Counted from the first letter of the stretch, positions 22,533-31,737 are shown. The stretch: DNA of 31,737 nucleotides from Beroe ovata (GCA_946803715.1 CAMPET010000142.1:6543-38279), one strand, 5' to 3'. Notes: generated by a model not told the origin, from the sequence alone. Numbers and translations are program-made.

Positions 22533-25500
22533 ACCACCGGCGTCTCGACTGAAATGCTCGACTACATCGCTGATATTTCAGCAGCTGGACCTCGACTATT
22601 TCCTAGCCCCCTCTCACCCTGCCCTCTCTCCTATACAGGAAAACTTTTCCCCCGTTATCAGAATGTTTGGTGGGTAAAAACTGCATCGGGTTGTATTGGA
22701 ATCATGTGACAATGATTGACAATGATTGACAATAGCATAAAAACAATCAATGGAAATCGAGAATGTTATCGCTTATCACGTGGCCGAAATCATTTGTGAT
22801 CCCTTAGCTTTCCCCAATAATATCATCATCTTTAATAACCCTCCCCATTCCCCTAACTACAGGAATTACGCAGAGTGGAAACAGTGTGTGCTGTTACGTA
22901 CATGGGTACCACCCTTACTTCTACATTCCCGCCCCACTCGGCTTCAAAGAGGAGGACTGTGATGTGTTCAGGTATGGAAATCGATCAATCTATCAATCGA
23001 TCCATCGATCCATCGAAAAGTGTGTGCGAAAAATAAAGTTTAAATTACTTAATAATCTTTAGCGGTAGCCGGTGATAGCTATAGTTTTAGGTAAGCCTTA
23101 TTGTGGCGTTATTGTGGCGTTATTGTTGTCTTGTTGTTACATCGACGCCGGCACAAGTTGCCTCTGATTCATACTATGAACATTAGTTTTCTGTAATAAT
23201 GGAACCTTCTTCTGAAATGAATGATCATTGATCGAAATTTTCGCCTTATGACGTGTGTAACTTGTGTGTGTGTCTGTGTGTGTCTGTGTCTGTGTGTGTC
23301 TGTGTCTGTGTGTTTGTCTCTGTGTATCTATCTGTCTGCGTGTGTCTGTGTGTGACAATGAATTGTCAGTAACAATGACTGCAACCATGAAAACTACAGG
23401 GCGGAGCTAAGTAAACAAGTGGAGCAAGATCAAAGCAAAAAGAAGGAGATCGTCAATCGAGCGGTACTGTCAATTGAAGCTGTGCTAAAGGAGAGCTTAT
23501 ATGGGTATGTAATTGTGAAGTTTTGTATTATGGTTCACGTCGCGTTGGAACATCATTTCGTTGTCACGCGTTTATATGGTGACGGCCAACGCGTTTCCCA
23601 GACAACTATGATGATGATTGAGGGGCAACGCGTTACCTAGACACGCGTTAGCCCTTATCAATTACCAGTTACCGTGGCTGTACTTGTACCACTTACCACT
23701 TACCATGGTAAAATCGGGATAGCTGGTTGAATCCTCATGGTCTATGATAATCCGCAGCTACCACGGTAAGAAGAAATCACTGTATTTAAAGATCACGGTG
23801 GCTCTTCCCCAACATATAGCTCCCGCTAAGAGAATATTAGATCGTGGCTTCTCATGCGGTAGATTTACGAATAGGAAATACCCGAGTTTTGAGGCAAACG
23901 TGGATTTTGAGTCCAGGTGAGTCTCGGATGTGAGATGAGAATGGTAGGGCATCCGTTGCTTACTTAGCAACAGTTGCTTAGCACTTATCCTGAATTGTTG
24001 CTCAGGAATTGTTGCTGAAATATTGCTCAGGAATTGTTGCTCAGGAACTGTTGCTCACGATTTACTCGTATCCATAAACAGGTTCATGGTGGATACAGGT
24101 GTGGTTGGATGTAACTGGATAGAGCTACCGGCAGCAAAGTACTACCAAGTCAAGGAAACTCATAGTTCGTGTCAGTATGAAGTGGAGTGTGGCTGGAGGG
24201 ATCTGGTGTCACTTGACACATCCGGAGAGTGGGGTAGGTGGTGTCTTGTTGTTGTTAACCGGGTTGACTGCCGGTACCACTAAGGGCTTTGAAATCGTAT
24301 TATCGATGTACATTGCCCAGTAAACTATCCAAAAAATAAAATCAAAAGGAACTACTTGAAAAATGAATGGCCGAATACCTAGAAATTTAGTTTCGACCAG
24401 ACCTGTTTTGCGACTGCTGTGCAGCAGTCTGTGCAACACAAGACCTGGCCCCTCAAATTCGATCGATGATAGACCCTGTCGAGAATTTCGTTTTGCGCGC
24501 GCGCGGGAACTTATTCTCAGACCGCTTCGCGGCTTGCATCAGCAGTCTATAACACCGGATAAGTGGTGTCAAAGTGGTGGTGCATTTGAGTGAGTGAGGT
24601 TTTCTATCCAAGAGTCGCATTGTGTGTTAGGAGCTCTTGTAGGTGGTGTCAAAATTAGAAAATCAATCAAAAAAATCAAAAAACTGTTAAGTATGTCTGG
24701 ACTAAGTCGTTGCTTGTTACAACAGTTCAGCGGTGTCAACAAGTGGTGTCAACAAAAACCGATCACCAAATACTTATTCCTCAGGAAAGATCGCACCAGC
24801 ACGAATTTTGAGTTTTGATATTGAGTGTGCTGGTCGGAAAGGCATCTTCCCCGAGCCTACACATGATCCTATAATCCAGATTGCTAACATGGTCATGTAT
24901 CAGGTACCTTTGATGACGTTCCATTTTTGTAGAAATTCCCATCTGCTCGAGCTATCCTTCCTTTTATTCAGTTGATTTGAAATTGAGATAAACATTCATT
25001 ACCATCCAATCAAATTCCATTCAATTCATTTCCACTCAATTAATCTCCATTTTCCACTTAATTCACATCCACTCAATTCACTTTTATTCACCAGGGCCAA
25101 TCGGAACCGTTCATCCGGAATGTTTTCTGCCTGAACACCTGCTCTCCGATAGTCGGTGCTGATGTCCGGTGTTTCGACACGGAAGTAGAGTTGCTGAAAG
25201 AATGGTCACAGTTCATAAGAGAGGTTAGTGGTTGCTAGGGTTGCATAACGTTGCTATGTTAGGGTTGTAGTAAGGTTGCTATGGCAGCTGTACGTATCCC
25301 GTATCCGTTACACTCTCTTCTGTTACAGTCTCCGTTACACTTCTGTTACACTCTCTTCTGTTACACTCTCCGTTACACTTCTGTTACAGTCTCTTCTGTT
25401 ACACTCTCCGTTACACTTCTGTTACAGTCTCTTTTGTTCAGGTTGATCCAGACATCCTCACTGGTTACAACATCAACAACTTTGATCTTCCCTACTTGCT

Positions 25501-28500
25501 GGAACGCGCAGCAGTCCTCAAAATAGCGTCATTCCCCTATTTGGGAAGGATAGAGAAGGAGAAAACCCTGGTCAAGGAAAAGGTGTTTGAGAGTAAAGCG
25601 TACGGAAAGCGGGTGAACAAGGTGATGAACATTGAGGGACGCGTACAGTTCGATCTCCTTCCCATACTGCTCAGGTGTGTGTGTGCGTGTGTGTGTGAGT
25701 GTGTGTCTGTGTGTGTGCGTGTGCGTGTATCTGTGTGTCTGTGTTTGTATTTGTGTGTCTGTGTCTGTATGTATGTCTGTGTCTGTGTGTGTGTTCCTAC
25801 GAACATTTCACTGTAGCAACGCTTCGTTTTATTGCTACAATAAAATGTTCGTTACAACTTGTCGTCGTTACAACACTACTCGTCCTATTTATCATCAAAG
25901 TGCTAGAAAAGGAACGTTCATTCTCTCCCAGGAACTACAAGTTGCGCTCATACTCACTCAATGCCGTATCGTACCACTTCCTACTGGAGCAAAAAGAAGA
26001 CGTACATCACAGTATCATCAGTGATTTACAGAATGGGAACGAGGTCACCAGACGCCGACTCGCTGTTTACTGTATGAAGGATGCTCTACTGCCCTTGAGG
26101 TAGCATTACTTGTGAGCAACAGAGCTGAGGTGTTGTTGCTTGCGGCATCGCGCTCTTTTATTGCGGTTGCTATTAGCAACATACTAAGGTTACTACATGC
26201 CAAGGTTACTACATACCATGGTTACTACATACCATGGTTGCTACATGCCATGGTTACTACATACCATGGTTACTATATACCATGGTTGCTACATACCATG
26301 GTTGCTATATACTAAGGTTGCTACATACCATGGTTACTGCATACTAAGGTTGTTACTGCGCATTACTCCAGGTTACTCAACAAACTGATGTGTTTGATCA
26401 ACTATATGGAGATGGCCAGGGTAACTGGTGTACCTATCTCCTACCTTATGACTCGGGGTCAACAAGTCAAAGTGTTTTCACAGCTGCTCAGAAAATGCAG
26501 GGAACAGAATCTTATAATTCCAGTGAGTTTCAAACTCTTCCTTTCTCCTCAATTTGTCTTTTTCATATGGGCAAAGTAAAACCACATGATTTTTAAAGAA
26601 AAATGAATAAGCAATAATTTTGAAATGAAAGCAAAAAAAGCTTTAATGAGAATAGGTACACCAAAATAAAATAAAGCGGAAACTATTTCTTCCTATAAAA
26701 AAGGCAATTTTGAGAGCGACCGACGATAATGAAAAATTGGTTATGCTTTGTTAGAAAAATTGTCAAGATACCTCACCATATTGTTAGCCAAGATAAGAGT
26801 CCAGTGTTTATGATCTTTCAGTGTTGATAATCCAGTTACTCAATAGTCATTATCATAATTGTAATCATCCTTTCTGAAACCAAAAACGAAAAAGTAGAAA
26901 ACCCAACATATCGCTACCAGCATCGCTTTGGCAAGGATAACAATGGTGACAATCGTGCAGATTCTTCGTCCAGGACTATAGTAAGGGGTAGTAACATATC
27001 TGTTGTCGGCAAATGCTTGTTCCAATTGTTGTCTCGTGAAGCCACCAAAGCGGCGCTCCTGAGGTGCCTTGGTACCTTGTTGTTGTGTGACCAACTTCAC
27101 GCGGTCACCCTTACCCGCGGTAATAGGGTAGTCTTCAATGTTGTCGATGTCTGGCTGCCCTCCAGTCTCTACGTCAGTATAGGCAGGCGGAGAAATTGTA
27201 ATAACCATTTTACAAACCTGTCAAAGTATGCTTGGGGATGGACAAATGGCAGTGAAAAGTTCCAAACAATTTGTTCGAGAATAGCACATTGCAGTATCAT
27301 AAACTTAGAACAGTGCCAAAGGAAAGGTTGGGTAATTTGATTCAATAAGCAAAAGTAACCTACTTTCGCATATCAACATATTATACAACGGAATATGCAT
27401 ACATGAAATGGAAGAGAAGTTGATGGGAGTGGATGTCATCACTCAGAGGGGGANTTTTGAGTCCAGGTGAGTCTCGGATGTGAGATGTACAAATTATCGG
27501 TGTGAGGTGAGAATCGTAGGGCAACCGTTGCTTACTTAGCAACAGTTGCTTAGCACGTATCCTGAATTGTTGCTCAGGAATTGTTGCTGAAATATTGCTC
27601 AGGAATTGTTGCTCAGGAATTTTTGCTGAATTATTGCTCAGGAATTGTTGCTCAGGAACTGTTGCTCACGATTTACTCGTAACCCAAACAGGTTCATGGT
27701 AGATACTGGTGTGGTTGGATGTAACTGGATTGAGCTACCGGCAGCAAAGTACTACCAAGTCAAGGAAACTCATAGTTCGTGTCAGTATGAAGTGGAGTGT
27801 GGCTGGAGGGATCTGGTGTCACTTGACACATCCGGAGAGTGGGGTAGGTGGTGTCATCTCACATAACTTGCGATGTTTGTCGATCGATGATAGACCCTGT
27901 CGAGAATTTCGTTTTGCGCGCGCGCGCGAACTTATTCTCAGACCGCTTCGCGGCTTGCATCAGCAGTCTATAACGCCGGATAAGTGGTGTCAAAGCGGTG
28001 GTGCGTTTGAGTGAGTGAGGTTTTATATCCAAGAGTCGCATTGTGTGTTAGGAGCTCTTGTAGGTGGTGTCAAAATTAAAAAATTAATCAAAAAAATCAA
28101 AAAACTGTTAAGTATGTCTGGACTAAGTCGTTGCTTGTTGCAACAGTTCAGCGGTGTCAACAAGTGGTGTCACCAAATACTTATTCCTCAGGAAAGATCG
28201 CACCAGCACGAATTTTGAGTTTTGATATTGAGTGTGCTGGTCGGAAAGGCATCTTCCCCGAGCCTACACATGATCCTATAATCCAGATTGCTAACATGGT
28301 CATGTATCAGGTACCTTTGATGACGTTCCATTTTTGTAGAAATTCCCATCTGCTCAAGCTATCCTTTCTTTTATTCAGTTGATTTGAAATTGAGATAAAC
28401 ATTCATTACCATCCAATCAAATTCCATTCAATTCATTTCCACTCAATTAATCTCCATTTTCCACTTAATTCACATCCACTCAATTCATTTTTATTCATCC

Positions 28501-31198
28501 AGGGCCAATCGGAACCGTTTATCCGGAATGTTTTCTGCCTGAACACCTGCTCTCCGATAGTCGGTGCTGATGTCCGGTGTTTCGACACGGAAGTAGAGTT
28601 GCTGAAAGAATGGTCACAGTTCATAAGAGAGGTTAGTGGTTGCTAGGGTTGCATAACGTTGCTATGTTAGGGTTGTAGTAAGGTTGCTATGGCAGCTGTA
28701 CGTATCCCGTATCCGTTACACTCTCTTCTGTTACAGTCTCCGTTACACTTCTGTTACACTCTCTTCTGTTACACTCTCCGTTACACTTCTGTTACAGTCT
28801 CTTCTGTTACACTCTCCGTTACACTTCTGTTACAGTCTCTTTTGTTCAGGTTGATCCAGACATCCTCACTGGTTACAACATCAACAACTTTGATCTACCC
28901 TACTTGCTGGAACGCGCAGCAGTCCTCAAAATAGCGTCATTCCCCTATTTGGGAAGGATAGAGAAGGAGAAAACCCTGGTCAAGGAAAAGGTGTTTGAGA
29001 GTAAAGCGTACGGAAAGCGGGTGAACAAGGTGATGAACATTGAGGGACGCGTACAGTTCGATCTCCTTCCCATACTGCTCAGGTGTGTGTGTGCGTGTGT
29101 GTGTGAGTGTGTGTCTGTGTGTGTGCGTGTGCGTGTATCTGTGTGTCTGTGTTTGTATTTGTGTGTCTGTGTCTGTATGTATGTCTGTGTCTGTGTGTGT
29201 GTTCCTACGAACATTTCACTGTAGCAACGCTTCGTTTTATTGCTACAATAAAATGTTCGTTACAACTTGTCGTCGTTACAACACTACTCGTCCTATTTAT
29301 CATCAAAGTGCTAGAAAAGGAACGTTCATTCTCTCCCAGGAACTACAAGTTGCGCTCATACTCACTCAATGCCGTATCGTACCACTTCCTACTGGAGCAA
29401 AAAGAAGACGTACATCACAGTATCATCAGTGATTTACAGAATGGGAACGAGGTCACCAGACGCCGACTCGCTGTTTACTGTATGAAGGATGCTCTACTGC
29501 CCTTGAGGTAGCATTACTTGTGAGCAACAGAGCTGAGGTGTTTTTGCTCGCGGCAACGCGCTATTATATTGCGGTTGCTATTAGCAACATACCAAGGTTG
29601 CTACATACTAATGTTGCTACACACTAAGGATGCTACATATTATGGTTGCTTCCCACCAAGGTTGCTACATACCAAGGTTGCTACATACTAAGGTTACTAC
29701 TACCCATTACTCCAGGTTACTCAACAAACTGATGTGTTTGATCAACTATATGGAGATGGCTAGGGTGACTGGTGTACCTATCTCCTACCTTATGACTCGG
29801 GGTCAACAAGTCAAAGTGTTTTCACAGCTGCTCAGAAAATGCAGGGAACAGAATCTTATAATTCCAGTGAGTTTCAAACTCTTCCTTTCTCCTCAATTTG
29901 TCTTTTTCATATGGGCAAAGTAAAACCACATGATTTTTAAAGAAAAATGAATAAGCAATAATTTTGAAATGAAAGCAAAAAAAGCTTTAATGAGAATAGG
30001 TACACCAAAATAAAATAAAGCGGAAACTATTTCTTCCTATAAAAAAGGCAATTTTGAGAGCGACCGACGATAATGAAAAATTGGTTATGCATTGTTAGAA
30101 AAATTGTCAAGATACCTAACCATATTGTTAGCCAAGATAAGAGTCCAGTGTTTATGATCTTTCAGTGTTGATAATCCAGTTACTCAATAGTCATTATCAT
30201 AATTGTAATCATCCTTTCTGAAACCAAAAACGAAAAAGTAGAAAACCCAACATATCGCTACCAGCATCGCTTTGGCAAGGATAACAATGGTGACAATCGT
30301 GCAGATTCTTCGTCCAGGACTATAGTAAGGGGTAGTAACATATCTGTTGTCGGCAAATGCTTGTTCCAATTGTTGTCTCGTGAAGCCACCAAAGCGGCGC
30401 TCCTGAGGTGCCTTGGTACCTTGTTGTTGTGTGACCAACTTCACGCGGTCACCCTTACCCGCGGTAATAGGGTAGTCTTCAATGTTGTCGATGTCTGGCT
30501 GCCCTCCAGTCTCTACGTCAGTATAGGCAGGCGGAGAAATTGTAATAACCATTTTACAAACCTGTCAAAGTATGCTTGGGGATGGACAAATGGCAGTGAA
30601 AAGTTCCAAACAATTTGTTCGAGAATAGCACATTGCAGTATCATAAACTTAGAACAGTGCCAAAGGAAAGGTTGGGTAATTTGATTCAATAAGCAAAAGT
30701 AACCTACTTTCGCATATCAACATATTATACAACGGAATATGCATACATGAAATGGAAGAGAAGTTGATGGGAGTGGATGTCATCACTCAGAGGGGGAGGG
30801 GGTTGCCGAATGCTGACAACTGATGACGGATGATGACAACTGATGACGGATGATGACAAATAGGAGGGAGGGGGTTTGGGTTTGGTGACGTGAGACGTCA
30901 GCTAATCTTGTTGAATTTTTCGTAAAGCGTATGGGATATATTTTTAGCCACTCAAATTGTTAGCAATGTCCACACGACTATCCCCAGGTTTATCAGTCAA
31001 ATCAAAGCGCTGAAATGTACGAAGGAGCAACAGTTATTGAGCCCCTCCGGGGTTACTATGACACACCCATAGCAACCCTGGATTTCGCATCCCTCTACCC
31101 CAGCATCATGCAGGCTCACAATCTCTGCTACTCCACCCTGCTAACTGCTGCCGAGAAAGATAAACTCTCTCCTGAACAGTACATCAAAACTCCATCAG
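22533..31198 (+). CDS. POLD1: DNA polymerase delta catalytic subunit (both ends incomplete)
   Basis: Replicative B-family polymerase with 3'-5' proofreading. Exons: 22533-22669 ([12 protein letters not shown]), 22863-22971 ([16 protein letters not shown]), 23400-23504, 23758-23916 ([15 protein letters not shown]), 24082-24233 ([17 protein letters not shown]), 24785-24903 (Exo I, FDIEC), 25095-25223, 25442-25674 (Exo [14 protein letters not shown]), 25932-26099 (Exo [13 protein letters not shown]), 26372-26522 ([18 protein letters not shown]) and 30988-31198 (Pol motif [11 protein letters not shown]). All junctions keep phase. Catalytic Asp/Glu of the exonuclease and the motif A Asp are present. 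About 85 N-terminal residues, and everything after motif A (motifs B and C, the Cys-rich metal-binding tail), are not visible; the gene continues past the window. A second copy of exons 5-10 (24082-26522) lies at 27692-29866. The donor after 31198 (g|gttttttt) is atypical. Confidence 0.92.
22979..23355. repeat. ATCG-rich and (TG)n/(TCTG)n repeats in POLD1 intron
   Basis: An atcgatcaatc / gatccatcg array at about 22979-23016, a duplicated gttattgtggc near 23100-23122, and a TG/TCTG microsatellite at about 23258-23353 all lie in the intron between 22971 and 23400. Confidence 0.85.
23566..23648. repeat. Four ACGCGT sites in POLD1 intron
   Basis: ACGCGT occurs at 23566, 23589, 23628 and 23643. 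The second and third lie within partly repeated contexts (caacgcgtttcc / caacgcgttacc). Intronic, between 23504 and 23758. Confidence 0.7.
23940..24062. repeat. GAATTGTTGCTCAG minisatellite
   Basis: Tandem units of about 14-19 bp (gaattgttgctcag, gaaatattgctcag) precede exon 24082. Copy 2 (about 27535-27670) has extra units, so the array is length-variable between copies. Confidence 0.85.
24245..24457. other. Segment present only in copy 1 of the POLD1 duplication
   Basis: Both copies share aggtggtgtc on the left and gatcgatgatagaccctg on the right. Copy 1 has about 213 nt between, where copy 2 has about 30 unrelated nt (about 27854-27884). The segment includes a short palindrome, gactgctg-tg-cagcagtc (near 24413-24430). 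It may be an insertion or a deletion allele; no terminal inverted repeats were recognised. Confidence 0.7.
25311..25440. repeat. GTTACACTTCTGTTACA minisatellite (copy 1)
   Basis: About three units of about 38 bp (ctcttctgttacactctcc then gttacacttctgttacagt), directly before the Exo II exon. The same array is found in copy 2 at about 28719-28848. Confidence 0.88.
25675..25793. repeat. GT microsatellite beginning at a 5' splice site (copy 1)
   Basis: The intron after 25674 starts directly with gtgtgtgtgcgtgtg and continues as GT/CTGT repeat, so the donor GT is the first repeat unit. The same arrangement occurs in copy 2 from 29083. Confidence 0.9.
26186..26350. repeat. ACCATGGTTACTACAT minisatellite (copy 1)
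   Basis: About ten tandem units of about 16 bp (accatggttactacat, accatggttgctacat, actaaggttgctacat) lie in the intron before exon 26372. The copy 2 array (about 29588-29700) is shorter and more diverged. Confidence 0.9.
26840..27208 (-). CDS. Unrecognised single-pass membrane protein with PPxY motif, antisense within POLD1 intron (copy 1)
   Basis: I do not recognise this 122-residue protein. It starts in a good context (gtaaaATGG) with a splice-acceptor-like ctttgacag nine bases upstream. Residues 7-10 are PPAY, a PPxY motif of the kind bound by WW domains such as those of NEDD4 ligases. The middle is polar and charged ([12 protein letters not shown] near 55-66), then SPGRR precedes one long hydrophobic stretch (about 83-110, [20 protein letters not shown] onward), followed by a short acidic Tyr-rich tail (DDYNYDNDY). 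Arginines before the stretch suggest a cytosolic N-terminus. The long frame, the start context and exact protein conservation between the two duplicated copies favour a real nested gene. It could also be the last exon of a longer - strand gene. Confidence 0.6.
   Translation of the reverse strand: MVITISPPAYTDVETGGQPDIDNIEDYPITAGKGDRVKLVTQQQGTKAPQERRFGGFTRQQLEQAFADNRYVTTPYYSPGRRICTIVTIVILAKAMLVAICWVFYFFVFGFRKDDYNYDNDY
27454..27454. other. Undetermined base at the duplication junction
   Basis: A single N sits exactly between the end of copy 1 (aggggga) and the beginning of copy 2 (ttttgagtccag), as expected of a join made by assembly or gap-filling. Confidence 0.95.
27692..29866 (+). CDS. POLD1: Second copy of six POLD1 exonuclease-domain exons
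   Basis: Exons 27692-27843, 28192-28310, 28503-28631, 28850-29082, 29340-29507 and 29716-29866 repeat those at 24082-26522 with the same lengths, splice sites and apparently the same protein, including [13 protein letters not shown] and YCMKDALL. The first needs two bases of a split Arg codon from the exon ending at 23916, while the last copy 1 exon (26522) ends in phase 0. Splicing 26522 to 27692 would therefore shift the frame. Either cassette alone fits between 23916 and 30988. This may be an alternative allele wrongly placed in tandem, or a real duplicated cassette; I favour the former. Confidence 0.85.
29083..29203. repeat. GT microsatellite beginning at a 5' splice site (copy 2)
   Basis: Equivalent of the array at 25675, apparently identical in length and interruptions despite being a microsatellite, which argues for very recent divergence or an assembly origin. 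Confidence 0.9.
30184..30552 (-). CDS. Second copy of the antisense PPxY membrane-protein gene
   Basis: Encodes the same 122 residues as 26840-27208 with no amino-acid change, and the same acceptor-like ctttgacag upstream. It lies in the intron between the last duplicated POLD1 exon (29866) and the motif A exon (30988). Whether the genome has one or two copies depends on whether the duplication is real. Confidence 0.55.
   Translation of the reverse strand: MVITISPPAYTDVETGGQPDIDNIEDYPITAGKGDRVKLVTQQQGTKAPQERRFGGFTRQQLEQAFADNRYVTTPYYSPGRRICTIVTIVILAKAMLVAICWVFYFFVFGFRKDDYNYDNDY
30798..30987. other. Single-copy intron end before the motif A exon
   Basis: Contains a short repeat of aactgatgacggatgatgac (two to three units, about 30818-30860) and ends in the acceptor tatccccag at 30987. 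Confidence 0.75.
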
Positions 31199-31737
31199 GT
31201 TTTTTTTACAGTACAGCCGATTGTATTGGGCGATATTATCGATTTTGGTTTTTATTTGATACGAGATTTCCCACGCCGCGCAGCGCGCGCTGAAATTGAT
31301 GTCAGATCAAGAATATGTCATTTAGTTTCGCGCGCTCCTGAATCGAGCTTGTAGTTCCATCAGGGGGCTGGCAAGCCCCCCGCGGCATCTGTAGGAAATG
31401 TTGAACGTGCGCACTAGGAGCTAAGACTAAAATGTACCAAAATTAAGGCGTTATTTCGGCGATTTGCATGGTATTTTGGTACAAAGATGACTCGAAAACT
31501 GGTCGTCACATTTTGATGAAACTTTCCAGTTATGTCCCTCATGACCCAAAGAACGTAAAAACGTCAAAAAAATTGGGGGTCTATATGCTAACTTCGGAGC
31601 TATGTTCATACACAAGGATATGTCATTTTAGCGATTTGCATGGTATTTTGGTACATCGATTGCTCGAAAACTGGTCGTCACATTTTGATGAAACTTTCCA
31701 GTTATGTCCCTCATGACCCAAAGAACGTAAAAACGTC
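31199..31737. other. POLD1 intron running to the window end
   Basis: No exon recognised after the motif A exon. It contains GC-rich cgcgcgc runs (about 31275-31345), a small hairpin (gggggct-ggca-agccccc, about 31364-31381), and a tandem pair of near-identical segments about 172 bp apart at the end of the window. Confidence 0.6.
31459..31737. repeat. 172-bp-period tandem repeat, running off the window
   Basis: The segment from gcgatttgcatggtattttg (31459) through gaacgtaaaaacgtc recurs from 31631 to the window end with only a few changes (for example aaagatgact versus tcgattgct). The second copy is cut by the window edge, so the number of units is unknown. It could be a satellite or part of a dispersed repeat. 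Confidence 0.85.

Larger units (their letters stand above)
23905..27453. repeat. Tandem duplication in POLD1, copy 1
   Basis: A 3549-bp unit starting inside exon 4 (last 12 nt, ttttgagtccag) and ending in agaggggga just before the N at 27454. It contains POLD1 exons 24082-26522 and an antisense small gene (26840-27208). It is near-identical to 27455-30797 apart from point differences, minisatellite length changes and a block of about 210 bp at 24245-24457 that copy 2 lacks. Confidence 0.95.
27455..30797. repeat. Tandem duplication in POLD1, copy 2
   Basis: A 3343-bp second copy of 23905-27453. Beyond 30797 the sequence is single-copy and leads to the next POLD1 exon at 30988. The coding differences I noticed are synonymous: GTG/GTA and ACA/ACT in the first exon, ATA/ATT for Ile, CTT/CTA for Leu before Pro, GCC/GCT and GTA/GTG near the last exon. 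Introns differ by indels. Confidence 0.95.

Noticed and set aside
25632-26103. Long Cys/Val frames across the GT repeat in POLD1 (also at 29040-29511)
   Set aside because: Repeat artefacts that run into the correctly spliced exon 25932-26099 in another frame.
26186-26350. Possible CRISPR-like array because of regular repeats
   Set aside because: Units are contiguous with no unique spacers, in a eukaryotic intron; it is a minisatellite.
27017-27340. 107-codon + strand frame overlapping the antisense PPxY gene (and its copy at 30361)
   Set aside because: It lies opposite the frame with the clear start context, PPxY motif and membrane segment, and shows no features of its own.

Overview
This is eukaryotic nuclear DNA. 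Protein-coding exons are separated by short GT-AG introns (roughly 80-560 bp), there are many GT/TGAG microsatellites and minisatellites, and the genes are eukaryote-specific. A SEC14-spectrin-DH-PH exchange factor of the Dbl/MCF2L type points to an animal. With no vertebrate-style long introns and several intron-poor genes, an invertebrate is likely, but I cannot name the species.

Layout. Six genes lie head-to-tail on the + strand in the first 20 kb: thymidylate synthase (TYMS, 5' exons missing, ends 3141); a ZC3HC1/NIPA nuclear-basket zinc-finger protein (3552-5869, 3 exons); an intronless Dbl/MCF2L-type RhoGEF (6301-9597); the SCYL1 pseudokinase (10387-15597, 9 exons); an HSD17B12-type 3-ketoacyl-CoA reductase (16229-18723, 6 exons); and a short acidic Trp-Ala-Ala repeat protein I do not recognise (19413-about 20161). 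An intronless SVOP/SLC22-like transporter follows on the - strand (20410-21867). It diverges from DNA polymerase delta catalytic subunit (POLD1, + strand), whose exons run from 22533 past the window end. All exon joins proposed here keep phase.

The most striking feature is in POLD1. A block of about 3.4 kb holding six exonuclease-domain exons, their introns and an antisense small membrane-protein gene occurs twice in tandem (23905-27453 and 27455-30797), with a single N exactly at the junction. The coding differences I noticed are all synonymous, while the introns differ by indels. Reading through both copies would break frame. The simplest explanation is two alleles assembled in tandem; a real recent duplication, usable only as mutually exclusive cassettes, is the alternative.

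Other points of interest: a splice-acceptor-like sequence lies just upstream of almost every start codon, compatible with spliced-leader trans-splicing of closely packed co-oriented genes; an intron of the HSD17B12-like gene contains tandem copies of its own 3' splice site; a palindromic motif GTTGCT-N(0-3)-AGCAAC recurs inside the SCYL1 coding sequence and in POLD1 introns; and a 57-nt near-perfect hairpin sits between two convergent genes. I saw no tRNA, rRNA, CRISPR array or intact transposon.
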